From assembly GCA_020054495.1 (NCBI GenBank), contig JAHWGK010000004.1, forward strand, positions 26,912 to 90,911: a stretch of 64,000 bases of DNA. The letters are read 5' to 3'. The DNA is from Thermoplasmata archaeon. GTDB taxonomy: Archaea > Thermoplasmatota > E2 > DHVEG-1. A program made the translations under genes and the position numbers. This document shows positions 45,759 to 55,368 of the stretch, one piece after another; positions within the stretch are counted from its first letter, which is position 1; the number at the start of each line of letters is the position of its first letter. The notes below the pieces were generated by a model, which was not told the DNA's origin, searched no databases, and worked only from the letters and a program-made list of their open reading frames with translations.

Positions 45759-47090
45759 ATGATGAGTTATTCATTTAAAAAAAACACTTTGCTTCCGATG
45801 ATATTTATATTATTACTAATAATTCTGCCGTCAACAAATATCGCTCAAAATGTTACAATCTTGTCTACCGACTCAAATGAAATAATCTCTCTGTTTTTCG
45901 ATCCAGATATAGTTATACCTGACCACTATCCAACAATTCAAGACGGAATCAACAATGCAGATCCTGGCTCCAAAATATTTGTTAGATCAGGAATCTATAA
46001 AGAAAACATCATAATTGATAAAGTAGGTATATATCTAAGAGGGGAAAACAAGTTAAATACAACTATTGACGGCGGAAAAATATCTAAAAATACAATAACA
46101 ATTAATTCACAAGACATTACAATTCAGGGATTTTCAATAATAAATGGACAGAATGCGGGAGAAGGTACCTGGGATACAGCTGGAATTAGAATTACTTCAT
46201 CTAATGTTACCATTAAAGATAATCTTATCATGTGGAATTTATTTGGAATCAATGTACTTGACATAGCACATAACCTTACTATTACTGATAATTCATTTAC
46301 TGATGATAGTATTTTGCTAGGAAATTACGAATACACCAACTTAAAGCTTACAAAAGAAAGTTTTCAACATAACATTACAAATAATACCGTTAATGGAAAA
46401 CCAATTTATTATTACAAAAATGAAGATAATTTTACTGTTCCTAATGATGCTGGTCAAATTATCTTAGCGAATTGTACTAATGCAAAAATCAAAGACACAT
46501 ATTTGACTCATGCAGATTTTCCAGTTATGCTTGGAGTTTGTTCTAATTGTATAATTGAAAATTTAACAGTGGATAATTCTAGAGGTGAAATTATTCTGTT
46601 TAAATCTAACAACTGCACGATTCAGAATAATACTATATCAAATCTCATATTTGGTATTTGCATTGATTACAAATCCGAAAATAATATCGTTCAATATAAT
46701 GAAGTAAAAAATAGCTCTGGTGGAATAGTTGTTATGACCTCCTCAAGAAACAATACTGTTTACAAAAATATAGTTTGTCATAATAGAAATGGTATTGTTC
46801 TGTTAAATAAAACCTATGATAATCTAATACTTGACAACAAAATTTGCCATAACACAAATGGAATAAAACTTGCAATGTCTCCATTTAATAATAAAATCAA
46901 CAGTAATATAATAAAAAAATGTCAATTTTTAGCTGTTTCAATGGGTCAGTCAAAAAATAACTGGGATAATAATTATTGGAATCGGCCAAGAATATTTCCA
47001 AAACTTATTTTTGCTTATATATTAGTTGGACAAACACGTATCCCATATTTTATTGCAGATATTGATTGGCATCCCGCGCGAAAATTGTAA
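45759..47090 (+). CDS. Secreted right-handed parallel beta-helix protein (NosD/PbH1-like)
   Basis: About 443 residues. Signal peptide (TLLPMIFILLLIILPSTNIAQN), then the typical entry segment VIPDHYPTIQDGINNADPGSKIFVRSGIYKENIIID and about ten parallel-beta-helix coils rich in Asn (NNTISNLIFGICIDY, NNTVYKNIVCHNRNGIVLL, NKICHNTNGIKL), the pattern of NosD and carbohydrate-binding/sugar hydrolase domains. It is probably extracellular and glycan- or surface-binding; no catalytic residues can be assigned. ATG 45759 (or 45762) fits a leaderless start from the CTTAAATAATA TATA at about 45731-45741; a GTG at 45747 is possible. Confidence 0.82.
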   Translation: MMSYSFKKNTLLPMIFILLLIILPSTNIAQNVTILSTDSNEIISLFFDPDIVIPDHYPTIQDGINNADPGSKIFVRSGIYKENIIIDKVGIYLRGENKLNTTIDGGKISKNTITINSQDITIQGFSIINGQNAGEGTWDTAGIRITSSNVTIKDNLIMWNLFGINVLDIAHNLTITDNSFTDDSILLGNYEYTNLKLTKESFQHNITNNTVNGKPIYYYKNEDNFTVPNDAGQIILANCTNAKIKDTYLTHADFPVMLGVCSNCIIENLTVDNSRGEIILFKSNNCTIQNNTISNLIFGICIDYKSENNIVQYNEVKNSSGGIVVMTSSRNNTVYKNIVCHNRNGIVLLNKTYDNLILDNKICHNTNGIKLAMSPFNNKINSNIIKKCQFLAVSMGQSKNNWDNNYWNRPRIFPKLIFAYILVGQTRIPYFIADIDWHPARKL

Positions 47091-47131
47091 TATTGCATAG
47101 TTTTTAAATGTTACAAGCTATAATCATTATG

Positions 47132-47545
47132 ATGGTTTCTATGAAAGAGTTGAAGGTTGTCTCAAGAAGAAGAAATGAAATGATAGATATTACAAGTGAT
47201 GTTCAGAAAATTGTTAATGAAGAAAATATACAAAATGGACATGTTGTTGTTTATGTTCCACATACAACAGCAGGTATTACAATAAATGAAGGAGCTGATC
47301 CAAGTGTACAAAGAGATATAATCGAAACATTGAAAAAATTAATACCTGAATCTGGTGGTTATCATCATATTGAGGGAAACAGTGATGCACATATAAAGGC
47401 AAGTATAATGGGCTCATCAGTAACTGTCATTGTTGAAAATAATAGACTTGTTTTAGGTACATGGCAACATATTTTCTTTTATGAAGGAGATGGACCAAGA
47501 AATAGAAGAGTAAATGTGGAAATTACATCAAAAATTACTAAATAA
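47132..47545 (+). CDS. YjbQ-family protein (secondary thiamine-phosphate synthase)
   Basis: About 137 residues. The conserved core is HVVVYVPHTTAGITINEGADPSVQRDI, YHHIEGNSDAHIKASIMGSS and LVLGTWQHIFFYEGDGPRNR, with the metal-binding His and Glu residues of the UPF0047/YjbQ family, members of which have weak thiamine-phosphate synthase activity. Several ATGs lie close together (47108, 47129, 47132, 47141). A TATA-like TTTTTAAATG at about 47101-47110 places transcription start near 47130, so a leaderless start at 47129 or 47132 is preferred. Confidence 0.88.
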   Translation: MVSMKELKVVSRRRNEMIDITSDVQKIVNEENIQNGHVVVYVPHTTAGITINEGADPSVQRDIIETLKKLIPESGGYHHIEGNSDAHIKASIMGSSVTVIVENNRLVLGTWQHIFFYEGDGPRNRRVNVEITSKITK

Positions 47546-47578
47546 AAAAAGAAAATTTTGAGGATTTTTTTATTAAAT

Positions 47579-48178
47579 TTATGAATAGGTTATTTTATCA
47601 TAAAATCCGACAAAGCCAAAACTGGCTGGCCAATAGAATTTCCTAAATAATGGAGCCAATAAATTAAAAGCTCTGACTCTAAAGAAAATAAAAAAACCAG
47701 TCATATTTTCAATAGTCACAGTATGTGGTTCATTTCCAATGGAAGTCCAATCTGTCATATTATACATGCCATTCTCATCTACAGTTACTGTGTAATTTAT
47801 TGAAAAATATGAAAATCTTGAGTTATTTCTTACATTTCGTTTGAATTCAACTGTAAAACTTAGATTTTCAACAAATATTGGAACATTTCGAAGAATGGCC
47901 ATAGGTCTTAATAATTTTCTACTGAGGTAGCGATTAATTAAATTCATCTGACCGGCTGATCCATTTAACAGTTCTACATTAGTAAATGTCTTTAAAACGG
48001 GTCCAGAAATTATACCGGTATTTTCAGAATAATTAACATCATAAGATTCGAGGAATTCTTCAACATATGGTTTTAATTCTGGATATTCATCTAGAAATGA
48101 AGGCACTCCCATTGCAGGGATTACACCTACTGTTATTATGGACATACAAAAAATTACTCCAATTATTTTTTTATTCAT
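47579..48178 (-). CDS. Secreted hypothetical protein
   Basis: 199 residues with a clear signal peptide (KKIIGVIFCMSIITVGVIPAMG). After a short acidic segment (FLDEYPELKPYVEEFLESYD) come beta-strand-rich sequences with Asn-rich glycosylation-like sites (NNSRFSYFSINYTVTVDENG, NMTDWTS, ENMTGFFIFFRV). No cysteines outside the signal peptide and no recognised domain. Upstream (48179-48300) is A/T-rich promoter-like sequence. It faces the YjbQ-like gene tail to tail. Extracellular location is well supported; function unknown. Confidence 0.7.
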   Translation of the reverse strand: MNKKIIGVIFCMSIITVGVIPAMGVPSFLDEYPELKPYVEEFLESYDVNYSENTGIISGPVLKTFTNVELLNGSAGQMNLINRYLSRKLLRPMAILRNVPIFVENLSFTVEFKRNVRNNSRFSYFSINYTVTVDENGMYNMTDWTSIGNEPHTVTIENMTGFFIFFRVRAFNLLAPLFRKFYWPASFGFVGFYDKITYS

Positions 48179-48346
48179 ATCAATCTCACATCCTTTCGTT
48201 TTTATATTTCAAATTGTTTTAAAGTATATAAATATATAGTTCTTTTGTAGCATTTAATTATTGTAATCCCATCATTTTGTAATTAATACCCGTATACCAA
48301 AATTTACCGCATAATAATTTAATATTCTATTCTATTACCTACTCAA

Positions 48347-48895
48347 ATGCTATATTATATTCATGGCTATATGTCTGATCCAACTAGCACAAAGGGTACA
48401 CTTTTCAAAAAAACGCTAAATGCAATAGCAATAAAATATAGAGATTGTGAACCAGAAAACCTCGTAATTACTGATTGCCTTAAACGCATCAAAAAAGAAA
48501 TTGAAAATGATAAAAATGCTATTCTAATTGGGTCATCTCTTGGAGGTTTTCTGTCTGCAAAAACTGCTTTAGAAAATCCTAATGTTCAAAAAATAATACT
48601 ACTTAATCCAGCGATAATTCCTCCTTCAGTTGATATAACAAAAATACAAGATATGCCTCAAAGTATACTTTCTGAAATGCAAGACATTAGACTTTTTGAA
48701 GAAAAAATGGATACAGATGTCATTATTCTTGCTGGGACAAGAGATAACGTTGTTCCATCAGATTGGATCCTTGAATTTGCGAGAGCACAACAGGCCACTA
48801 TAAGATTTTTAGATGATGATCATAGTTTTACATTAAATATGAATCAGCTTCCTGATATAATTACGTCTATTTTACACAAAAACATTAAGAAATGA
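48347..48895 (+). CDS. YqiA-like alpha/beta hydrolase
   Basis: 182 residues. Starts MLYYIHGYMSDPTSTKG with the HG oxyanion motif; nucleophile Ser in AILIGSSLGGFLSAKTAL (GxSxGG); Asp in VIILAGTRDNVVPS; and His in FLDDDHSFTL near the end. Size and order match YqiA/YcfP-type small esterases. The natural substrate is unknown. It ends 23 nt before the RFC gene, so the two may share a transcript. Confidence 0.86.
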   Translation: MLYYIHGYMSDPTSTKGTLFKKTLNAIAIKYRDCEPENLVITDCLKRIKKEIENDKNAILIGSSLGGFLSAKTALENPNVQKIILLNPAIIPPSVDITKIQDMPQSILSEMQDIRLFEEKMDTDVIILAGTRDNVVPSDWILEFARAQQATIRFLDDDHSFTLNMNQLPDIITSILHKNIKK

Positions 48896-48918
48896 AGTAC
48901 ATTACCCTGTGAATCAAT

Positions 48919-49878
48919 ATGGAGGATATCTGGATTGAGAAGTACCGGCCAAAAACCCTTGATGAGGTTGCTGGTCATGATAAAATAATCGAGCGATTAA
49001 AGGCATATGTTAAAACAAAAAATGTTCCTCATCTAATGTTTGCAGGTCCAGCGGGTACTGGTAAAACTACTTCTGCTCTTGTACTTGCAAAAGAACTTTT
49101 TGGCGAAAACTGGCAGCGGAATTTTATTGAATTAAATGCTAGTGATGAACGAGGAATCGGTATTGTCCGTGGTAAAATAAAGAATTTTGCCCGGACAGCC
49201 CCATTGGGAAAAGCTCAGTTTAAGATAATATTTCTTGATGAAGCTGATGCTCTTACATCAGATGCACAATCAGCTTTGAGAAGGACTATAGAAAAGTATA
49301 CAAGAATCTGTCGCTTTATACTATCAGTAAACTTTTCTTCTAAAATTATAGAACCAATACAGTCTCGATGTACTGTTTTTAGATTTTCACCGATAAAAGA
49401 AGATAGCATTAAAAAATATATGAAAAAAATTGCATCAGCTGAAAATCTAGAAATCACGCCTGATGGATTTGAAACAATTGTTTTCATATCTAGAGGCGAC
49501 CTTAGAAAAGCAATAAATATCCTTCAGACTGGTGCATCTGTTAATAAAAAAATAACAGCAGAGCTATTATATGAGACAAGTGCCACTGCTAAACCAGAAG
49601 ATGTAAAGACCTTGATTAACACAGCGCTTGGTGGTAATTTTATGGCTGCTAGAAATCAGCTTTATGATCTTTTAATTAAATATGGTCTCAGTGGAGAAGA
49701 TGTCATAAAGCAAATCCATCAAAGTATTTTTGATCTCGCGATTCCTGATGAAAGCAAGGTAAGACTCATAGAAAAAGCTGGGGAAATCGAGTTCAGACTC
49801 ATTGAAGGAAGCAATGCTCATATACAATTAGAGGCGCTTCTTGCACAGTTTTCTCAAGAAGGTGGCAAATTAAGATAA
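48919..49878 (+). CDS. rfcS: Replication factor C small subunit
   Basis: 319 residues, clamp-loader AAA+ ATPase that opens the PCNA ring. Motifs: WIEKYRPKTLDEVAGHDKI; Walker A MFAGPAGTGKTTSALV; RFC box ELNASDERGIGIVRGKIK; Walker B KIIFLDEADALTSDAQ; sensor 1 FILSVNFSSKIIEPIQSRC with the arginine finger; and sensor 2 GDLRKAINILQ. Full length. The large subunit is not in the window. The 3' end overlaps the convergent cyclic-diphosphoglycerate-synthetase-like gene by 9 nt. Confidence 0.96.
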   Translation: MEDIWIEKYRPKTLDEVAGHDKIIERLKAYVKTKNVPHLMFAGPAGTGKTTSALVLAKELFGENWQRNFIELNASDERGIGIVRGKIKNFARTAPLGKAQFKIIFLDEADALTSDAQSALRRTIEKYTRICRFILSVNFSSKIIEPIQSRCTVFRFSPIKEDSIKKYMKKIASAENLEITPDGFETIVFISRGDLRKAINILQTGASVNKKITAELLYETSATAKPEDVKTLINTALGGNFMAARNQLYDLLIKYGLSGEDVIKQIHQSIFDLAIPDESKVRLIEKAGEIEFRLIEGSNAHIQLEALLAQFSQEGGKLR

Positions 49879-51204
49879 ATACATCTTAATAAAATTATCA
49901 GCAACTTTTTCAAGATCTTTTTCTGTTTCTTCCCCAACATCATATCTAATTCGAACAATGGGTTTACTAGATTTTAAAACTCTTGTAATATCAATTGGAG
50001 TACCACCTATTACAAGGTCAACATTTGTATTATTTATTGTTTGTTCAAGTTCTTTAATTTGTTTTTTTCCATAACCCATTGCAGGTAACACATTTGACAG
50101 ATGAGGATATTTTTCAAAAATTTTAACAATCGAACCAACAGCGTAAGGCCTCGGGTCGATTATTTCTTTTGCCTCCCATCTTTCAGCTGCGATTCTCCCC
50201 GCTCCAAATTTCATGCCACCATGTGTAACAGTGGGGCCATCTTCAATAACTAGAACGCGTTTTCCTTTGATTTTATCTTTTTCATCAGAAATAATTGTTG
50301 AAATACCTTTGATAATTTTTGCCTTTGGGTTTATCTTTTTAATATTATCATTTACTGTATCAATGTCTTCAGGGTTTGCAGTATTAACCTTATTTATTAT
50401 AATAATATCTGCCTGTCTAGCATTAAGTTCACCGGGATAGTATGAGAGTTCATGGCCTGGTCGATGTGGATCTGCGATAGTAATTAAAAGATCAGGCTTA
50501 ATAAATGAAAAATCATTATTTCCACCATCCCAAATTATTACGTCTGCTTCTTTTTCAGCATATCTAAGGATTTTTTCATAATCAACACCAGAAAAAATTA
50601 TTCCACCCTTGTCAATGTAGGGTTCATACTCCTCTCTTTCTTCGATTGTACAGTTGTATTTATCTAAGTCTTCATAAGAGGCAAACCTTTGAACAATTTG
50701 AGTAGCAATATTGGGGTCATAAGGCATCGGGTGTCGAATAGATGCCACTTTGAATCCTTTGTTTCTAAATATTTCAAATAATTTTCTTGAAACCTGAGAT
50801 TTACCAGAACCCGTTCTTACAGCACATACAGCAATAACCGCTTTTTTAGATTTAAGCATTGTATTTTTTGTTCCCATTAAAACAAAATCAGCACCTGCTG
50901 CATTAACAATTGCAGATTTAGCCATTACATAAGAATTAGGTAGGTCACTATATGCAAAAACGACTTTATCAACATTTTTTTCTTTTATTAACCTTGTTAA
51001 ATCTGTTTCAGGGTAGATAGGGATGCCATCTGGATAAAGTTTCCCAGAAAGTTTGGGAGGATACTTTCGATTATGAATATCAGGTATTTGAGTTGCAGTA
51101 AATGCTACAACTTCATAATCTTCATTGTCTCTAAAATATACATTAAAGTTATGGAAGTCTCTACCTGCAGCTCCCATAATTATTACTTTGTTTTTACCTG
51201 TCAT
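49870..51204 (-). CDS. Cyclic 2,3-diphosphoglycerate synthetase-like protein (predicted GTPase)
   Basis: About 444 residues. N-terminal VIIMGAAGRDFHNFNVYFRDN with a Rossmann-like domain (VVAFTATQIPDIHNRKYPPKLSG), then a P-loop-like segment VCAVRTGSGKSQVSRKLFEI, and VIWDGGNNDFSFIKPDLLITIADPHRPGHE. This is the COG2403 family, which includes the methanogen cyclic 2,3-diphosphoglycerate synthetase that makes a thermolyte; distant members may do other chemistry. ATG 51202-51204 is chosen over an in-frame TTG at 51237 since the glycine-rich motif follows immediately. Confidence 0.83.
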   Translation of the reverse strand: MTGKNKVIIMGAAGRDFHNFNVYFRDNEDYEVVAFTATQIPDIHNRKYPPKLSGKLYPDGIPIYPETDLTRLIKEKNVDKVVFAYSDLPNSYVMAKSAIVNAAGADFVLMGTKNTMLKSKKAVIAVCAVRTGSGKSQVSRKLFEIFRNKGFKVASIRHPMPYDPNIATQIVQRFASYEDLDKYNCTIEEREEYEPYIDKGGIIFSGVDYEKILRYAEKEADVIIWDGGNNDFSFIKPDLLITIADPHRPGHELSYYPGELNARQADIIIINKVNTANPEDIDTVNDNIKKINPKAKIIKGISTIISDEKDKIKGKRVLVIEDGPTVTHGGMKFGAGRIAAERWEAKEIIDPRPYAVGSIVKIFEKYPHLSNVLPAMGYGKKQIKELEQTINNTNVDLVIGGTPIDITRVLKSSKPIVRIRYDVGEETEKDLEKVADNFIKMYLS

Positions 51205-51310
51205 ACACTTAGCCTCTAGTCGCTTCACGGGTAACAACTATCAATTTAAAGATTTTATTGTGCAGTTTTATTACATAAAAATTTTTATTTGTAAATAATT
51301 ATTTTAATAA

Positions 51311-51721
51311 TTAATACTCAAATTTTAGATCTCGAGATTTGATAAATTCAATACCATCTTGGGTTATCTCTGCGTCATTATCTGAATTAAATTTAAGATA
51401 TCCTTGTTCTACTAAATTATCCACAATAGATACTAGCTCCGTCTTTGAAATGCCCAAATTATTTACAACGTAATTAGTATCGATATCATCTAAATAAATC
51501 ATCTTTAACAGTTGAAACTGTGTCTCATCATCATCGATTATCCTTTGTACTTTTTGTAATATATCCATGGGCCTATCAACATCTATAAATGCTTCATTTT
51601 CATTATCTGTTTCTACTTTCTCCTCTGGTAGTAAATTAGAACGATTAAGTTTTTTTCTAATGAGATTTAATGGCGATCTCGTAGGATTTCTACGAATTTT
51701 TAGTTTTATACGTTTTCTCAT
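51311..51721 (-). CDS. Small winged-helix protein
   Basis: 136 residues. A strongly basic N-terminus (MRKRIKLKIRRNPTRSPLNL) precedes an acidic linker and a C-terminal winged-helix-like region: ETQFQLLKMIYLDDIDTNYVVNNLGISKTELVSIVDNLVEQGYLKF, ending in ITQDGIEFIKSRDLKFEY. Pattern fits a DNA-binding protein of the ArsR/MarR sort, but no named family is recognised. Flanked by A/T-rich spacers of about 100 nt on both sides and on the same strand as its neighbours. Confidence 0.68.
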   Translation of the reverse strand: MRKRIKLKIRRNPTRSPLNLIRKKLNRSNLLPEEKVETDNENEAFIDVDRPMDILQKVQRIIDDDETQFQLLKMIYLDDIDTNYVVNNLGISKTELVSIVDNLVEQGYLKFNSDNDAEITQDGIEFIKSRDLKFEY

Positions 51722-51819
51722 TTTCTCCCCAAAACCAAGAACTTAGAACTATTAATTATTTATAAACTTCTCTTTAAAAGTTGTTGATTGTAAAATAAAG
51801 ATAATTTGAAATAATTTTC

Positions 51820-52944
51820 TTATAAATCTTCAAATCTTTTAACTACTTCTTCGGCAACCTCTAGTGAAGTATTTCTTCCACCAAGGTCATAGGTTTTTAT
51901 TCTGCTTTCTTTGATAACTTTTGCTATAGCTTGATCAAGCTTTTCAGCATCCTCTTTTTCGCCAAGCCAATCAAGCATTAGTTTTACAGATTGAATCATT
52001 GCTGTTGGATTAACCTTATACTGACCTGCATATTTTGGGGCAGAGCCATGTGTAGGTTCAAACAAAGCGAAATTATCTCCAATATTTCCACTAGCTGCAA
52101 AACCAAGACCGCCCACGAGTTGAGCAGCGAGATCTGAGATAATATCACCAAACATATTTGATGCAACTAGTACATCATAATCCTGTGGGTTTTTTACAAG
52201 CCACATACACATTGCATCGACATTTGTTTCCCATAGTTCAATCCCAGGATTATCATTAGCAATTTTCCGTGCTTCTCTAATCATCATTCCACTTGTTTCA
52301 CGTATTACATTTGGTTTTTCAACAACAGTCACACTTTTTCTGTTATGTTTCTTTGCATATTCAAAAGCCTGACGAATAATGCTTTGGCAACCTTTTCGAG
52401 TAAAAATTCGAGTAGAAATTGCTAAATCATCAAGTGGGACATTTTTAAATTTCTTCATTTTATTATGGGTCATAAGCGCTTTAAAAACTTCATCTGGAAC
52501 TGGATGAAATTCAACACCAGCATATAGTCCTTCAGTATTTTCTCGGAAAACAACAAGATCGATATCATCACGGTAGTTCAGTGCATTCCCTTCAAAAGCC
52601 TTACAAGGTCGCATATTGGTATGAAGATTTAGAAGCTGTCTAATACCAACAATAGGACTTGAGTAGACAAATCCTTTATCCTGCAGCTCAGGTGCTAGTT
52701 CTTTTTGTGCTTCATCTTTAGGTTTTGATGTGATTGCACCAAAAAGACAACAATCAGTTTCTTTTAAAATTTTAATAGTTCTGTCTGGTAAGGGATTACC
52801 TTCTTTTTTCCAAAACTCCCAGCCAACATCACCAAGTATATATTCAGCATCAAGACCAATTGTATCAAGAACAATTTTTGCGCAATCCATTACATCGTTT
52901 CCGACACCGTCTCCCGGAAGCCAAGCTATCTTATATTTTGCCAT
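51820..52944 (-). CDS. Isocitrate/isopropylmalate-family dehydrogenase
   Basis: 374 residues. IAWLPGDGVGNDVMDCAKIVLD at the start, DCCLFGAITSKP, the substrate segment SSPIVGIRQLLNLHTNMRPCKAF with the active-site Arg residues, VVFRENTEGLYAGVEF, VTVVEKPNVIRETSG, and the metal/NAD region YDVLVASNMFGDIISDLAAQLVGGLGFAASGNIG followed by FEPTHGSAPKYAG. The FEPTHGSAPKYAG region and NAD-type contacts suggest NAD dependence. Whether it acts on isocitrate, isopropylmalate or homoisocitrate cannot be decided; no leucine or TCA genes accompany it. Shine-Dalgarno not obvious. Confidence 0.9.
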   Translation of the reverse strand: MAKYKIAWLPGDGVGNDVMDCAKIVLDTIGLDAEYILGDVGWEFWKKEGNPLPDRTIKILKETDCCLFGAITSKPKDEAQKELAPELQDKGFVYSSPIVGIRQLLNLHTNMRPCKAFEGNALNYRDDIDLVVFRENTEGLYAGVEFHPVPDEVFKALMTHNKMKKFKNVPLDDLAISTRIFTRKGCQSIIRQAFEYAKKHNRKSVTVVEKPNVIRETSGMMIREARKIANDNPGIELWETNVDAMCMWLVKNPQDYDVLVASNMFGDIISDLAAQLVGGLGFAASGNIGDNFALFEPTHGSAPKYAGQYKVNPTAMIQSVKLMLDWLGEKEDAEKLDQAIAKVIKESRIKTYDLGGRNTSLEVAEEVVKRFEDL

Positions 52945-52986
52945 GATTTGCTGTAAACAAAAAAGGTGTTTTAAAACTTTTCAAAT

Positions 52987-53940
52987 TCAATTATTCATAA
53001 AATATTTTTCAAAGGATTTTTTAGATAATAAACTAATTAGTTTTACTATTATTACCATTACAACTATAGTAAAAAGGACTCTGCCAAATAGAATTCCAAA
53101 AAGTGATGCACCAATTGCAAGTGTTAAAAGCGTATCCTCGATAAGGCTATGGGACAGGTCCATAAATGAAAGTGATAAAAAGACATCTTTTTTTGAAATA
53201 AGCTTCGATTTCGCTTCTTTTACAATAAGTCCGCCACCATATGCAAGACCTAGCGTCATACCAATAATTGGTAGAATTGCTGCGTTTTTGCTCATTCCAA
53301 AAAATTTTAGACCTGGTTTAAGATAATTATTAATCTTATTAAGAGTGCCAGTATTTTTTAAAATTCTCATAAAAATCATTAGGCTGAGAATAATCAAAAA
53401 AATCATCAGATAATAACCAACTTGACCTATTGCCCATTGAATTAAAGTTGGATCAGTATAACCTGGTTTCCAAATCAAAACATTTTCATTTTGAAATAAG
53501 TTGAAATATGTAAAAATTAGATTTAAAATAACACCAAAAATAAAGGCCCCTAGAATTCTTAATGTAAGAGTGTACCAAAGCCTTACCCCTGCTTTTTGTG
53601 CTATTCTAGCTTCAACGGGTAGCGTATGAGCAATGAGCATCATACAAGCCAATATTGTTACTTGAGCAACATTGTACGTATATTGCAAAGATAACGTGAA
53701 AAAAACAACAAGTGCTCCATAAATATTTGTTATCATTGCAGTTACAATAACAAGACCAAATTCCCCAGGAAGACCTACTATGCCCATTGTTGGTGCAAGA
53801 TTTTTACCAATTACTTCAATAGCCCCAATTTCTTCTAAAATTTTTACAATAATGCTTATAGGAATCATTATTTTAAGAAGGAAAAAGTAAGTTGAACCTG
53901 TTTCTTTTAATATTCCTTTGATTTCTTCACTAGCTTTCAT
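52987..53940 (-). CDS. Nucleoside-recognition (Gate) domain membrane protein
   Basis: 317 residues, about eight membrane helices. Two Gate-like halves: FFLLKIMIPISIIVKILEEIGAIEVIGKNLAPTMGIVGLPGEFGLVIVTAMITNIYGALVVF, and a second with LKPGLKFFGMSKNAAILPIIGMTLGLAYGGGLIVKEAKS and MDLSHSLIEDTLLTLAIGAS. Gate-domain proteins include nucleoside transporters and SpmA/SpmB-like and FeoB-associated proteins; the solute here is unknown. It begins 42 nt upstream of nothing clear and lies on the same strand as the dehydrogenase. Confidence 0.85.
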   Translation of the reverse strand: MKASEEIKGILKETGSTYFFLLKIMIPISIIVKILEEIGAIEVIGKNLAPTMGIVGLPGEFGLVIVTAMITNIYGALVVFFTLSLQYTYNVAQVTILACMMLIAHTLPVEARIAQKAGVRLWYTLTLRILGAFIFGVILNLIFTYFNLFQNENVLIWKPGYTDPTLIQWAIGQVGYYLMIFLIILSLMIFMRILKNTGTLNKINNYLKPGLKFFGMSKNAAILPIIGMTLGLAYGGGLIVKEAKSKLISKKDVFLSLSFMDLSHSLIEDTLLTLAIGASLFGILFGRVLFTIVVMVIIVKLISLLSKKSFEKYFMNN

Positions 53941-54007
53941 TTAATGTGGGGGTAATGGATTCTTAGAAATAATCTTTTTCAATAATAATGTTTCAAAAAT
54001 TATTTAT

Positions 54008-54175
54008 ATGACTTTATTTAATGTTGGTGAGGTTGGAATTGGTCACGGAATGGCTGGAGTTTTGTTAGATAACCTTGGTTATGGACGAGTGTTTTTATAC
54101 TCTGGTTTATTCTATGGATTCGCTTTTTTGATACTATATATGCTCAAAATTAGAAAACCTATTAAAAAGACTTAA
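54008..54175 (+). pseudogene. C-terminal remnant of an MFS-type transporter
   Basis: A 55-codon frame whose product, including GHGMAGVLLDNLGYGRVFLY and a following hydrophobic helix, resembles the last two helices of major facilitator transporters. The frame is open further 5' to 53945 but that part reads as unrelated low-complexity sequence, so the rest of the transporter is gone. No Shine-Dalgarno. Most likely a decayed fragment; a real small membrane protein cannot be ruled out. Confidence 0.45.
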
Positions 54176-54221
54176 GTTGATACCTACGATGAGAGATAAT
54201 TCTAAGTAATAAGCCTACGAT

Positions 54222-55286
54222 TTATTTTAATATATCATATCTTAATTTTGCATCTTCTATTAGTTCAATTTTTGTTCCATCTTCATTAATGAGATTGAGT
54301 GTTGTTCCTTCAACTGGACAGTCTTTTGTATGAATTATATCCTGATGCATATCGCTTTTTACCTTACCACCCAAATGTGAACTCATCCCATATGCGATAT
54401 GGAGCCCAACTTTCTCGTCTTCAAGAACATTTCCTGTAACAATAGCTTTTGGGTTGCAACCAATGCCTAACTCAGCAATATTCCTGCGTGTATTGTTTTC
54501 GTCAAAGAATGCACGCATTTCATCTGCTTTTTTGCCATTGCCCATAATTTCAACAATCTTGTTATTTTTTATTACATATTTGACAAGTTCTCCATCATAA
54601 ACAACTGGCCAGATTCCCTTAGTTTTACTTTCTCCAAACTCATCGATTTCTTCTGTTGCTGCTTCATAAGGTGCTTTCCATGCTTCTCCACTCGGGAAGT
54701 TTATGAATTGCCCTGTCTTAGTGCAATCTCCTGCCTCAAAACATGCGTTCCGATATCTCAAATCAACATAGAGTTTATCACCTGTTGAAAACGTAACCTC
54801 TGCACCAATGGCATTATTAAGCATTTTTTCAAGAGCAACAGCATACTTTCGAACCTCTTCATAGTCGGCTTTAAACGCTGTTTCTTCCATTCTTTTTTCG
54901 ACCAATGGCATACTCGAACCACGAGTTATTGTCCCTTTGGCTCTAGCTATTGGCAATAGTGATGACGATGCAGAGTACTCGGTCATGGCAATGACTAAGT
55001 TTGAATTCTGAACCACATCAACAATTTTTAGTGGAATAGGTGAATTATGAACACCAGTGGCTTTATATTCTAACCAATCAACTGAGAATCCTGCATCAGC
55101 ACCCATCTCCTTAAAAATATCATACCAATCCAGAGCTATTTCTCTGCATTCTTTCCACTTTTCGTTATCCTTTATATTGTCATGTGGTTTATCAACCAAA
55201 AATAATATTTTTTCTCCGGGTTTTGGTGCAAATACATCTTTGAACATCTTGATTTTTTCTTCAAGTTTCATTTTTTTCTTCTCCAA
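54222..55286 (-). CDS. M29-family metallopeptidase (aminopeptidase-like)
   Basis: 354 residues. N-terminal Rossmann-like half (PGEKILFLVDKPHDNIKDN, ALDWYDIFKEMGADAG, NSNLVIAMTEYSASSSLLPIARAKG). The C-terminal half holds the metal site typical of M29: NFPSGEAWKAPYE (Glu), NIAELGIGCNPKA (Glu), EDEKVGLHIAYGMSSHLGG (His) and SDMHQDIIHT (His/Asp). M29 enzymes are cytosolic, two-metal aminopeptidases. No signal peptide, so it probably finishes off peptides imported after extracellular cleavage by the secreted proteases elsewhere in the window (inference). Confidence 0.88.
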   Translation of the reverse strand: MEKKKMKLEEKIKMFKDVFAPKPGEKILFLVDKPHDNIKDNEKWKECREIALDWYDIFKEMGADAGFSVDWLEYKATGVHNSPIPLKIVDVVQNSNLVIAMTEYSASSSLLPIARAKGTITRGSSMPLVEKRMEETAFKADYEEVRKYAVALEKMLNNAIGAEVTFSTGDKLYVDLRYRNACFEAGDCTKTGQFINFPSGEAWKAPYEAATEEIDEFGESKTKGIWPVVYDGELVKYVIKNNKIVEIMGNGKKADEMRAFFDENNTRRNIAELGIGCNPKAIVTGNVLEDEKVGLHIAYGMSSHLGGKVKSDMHQDIIHTKDCPVEGTTLNLINEDGTKIELIEDAKLRYDILK

Positions 55287-55368
55287 TAAAAATCGATAGC
55301 CATCATTTCTTTATAAGTCTGGTAGTCAGATATTGTTTTGAGATATCAACATATCTTGATGGAAAAAA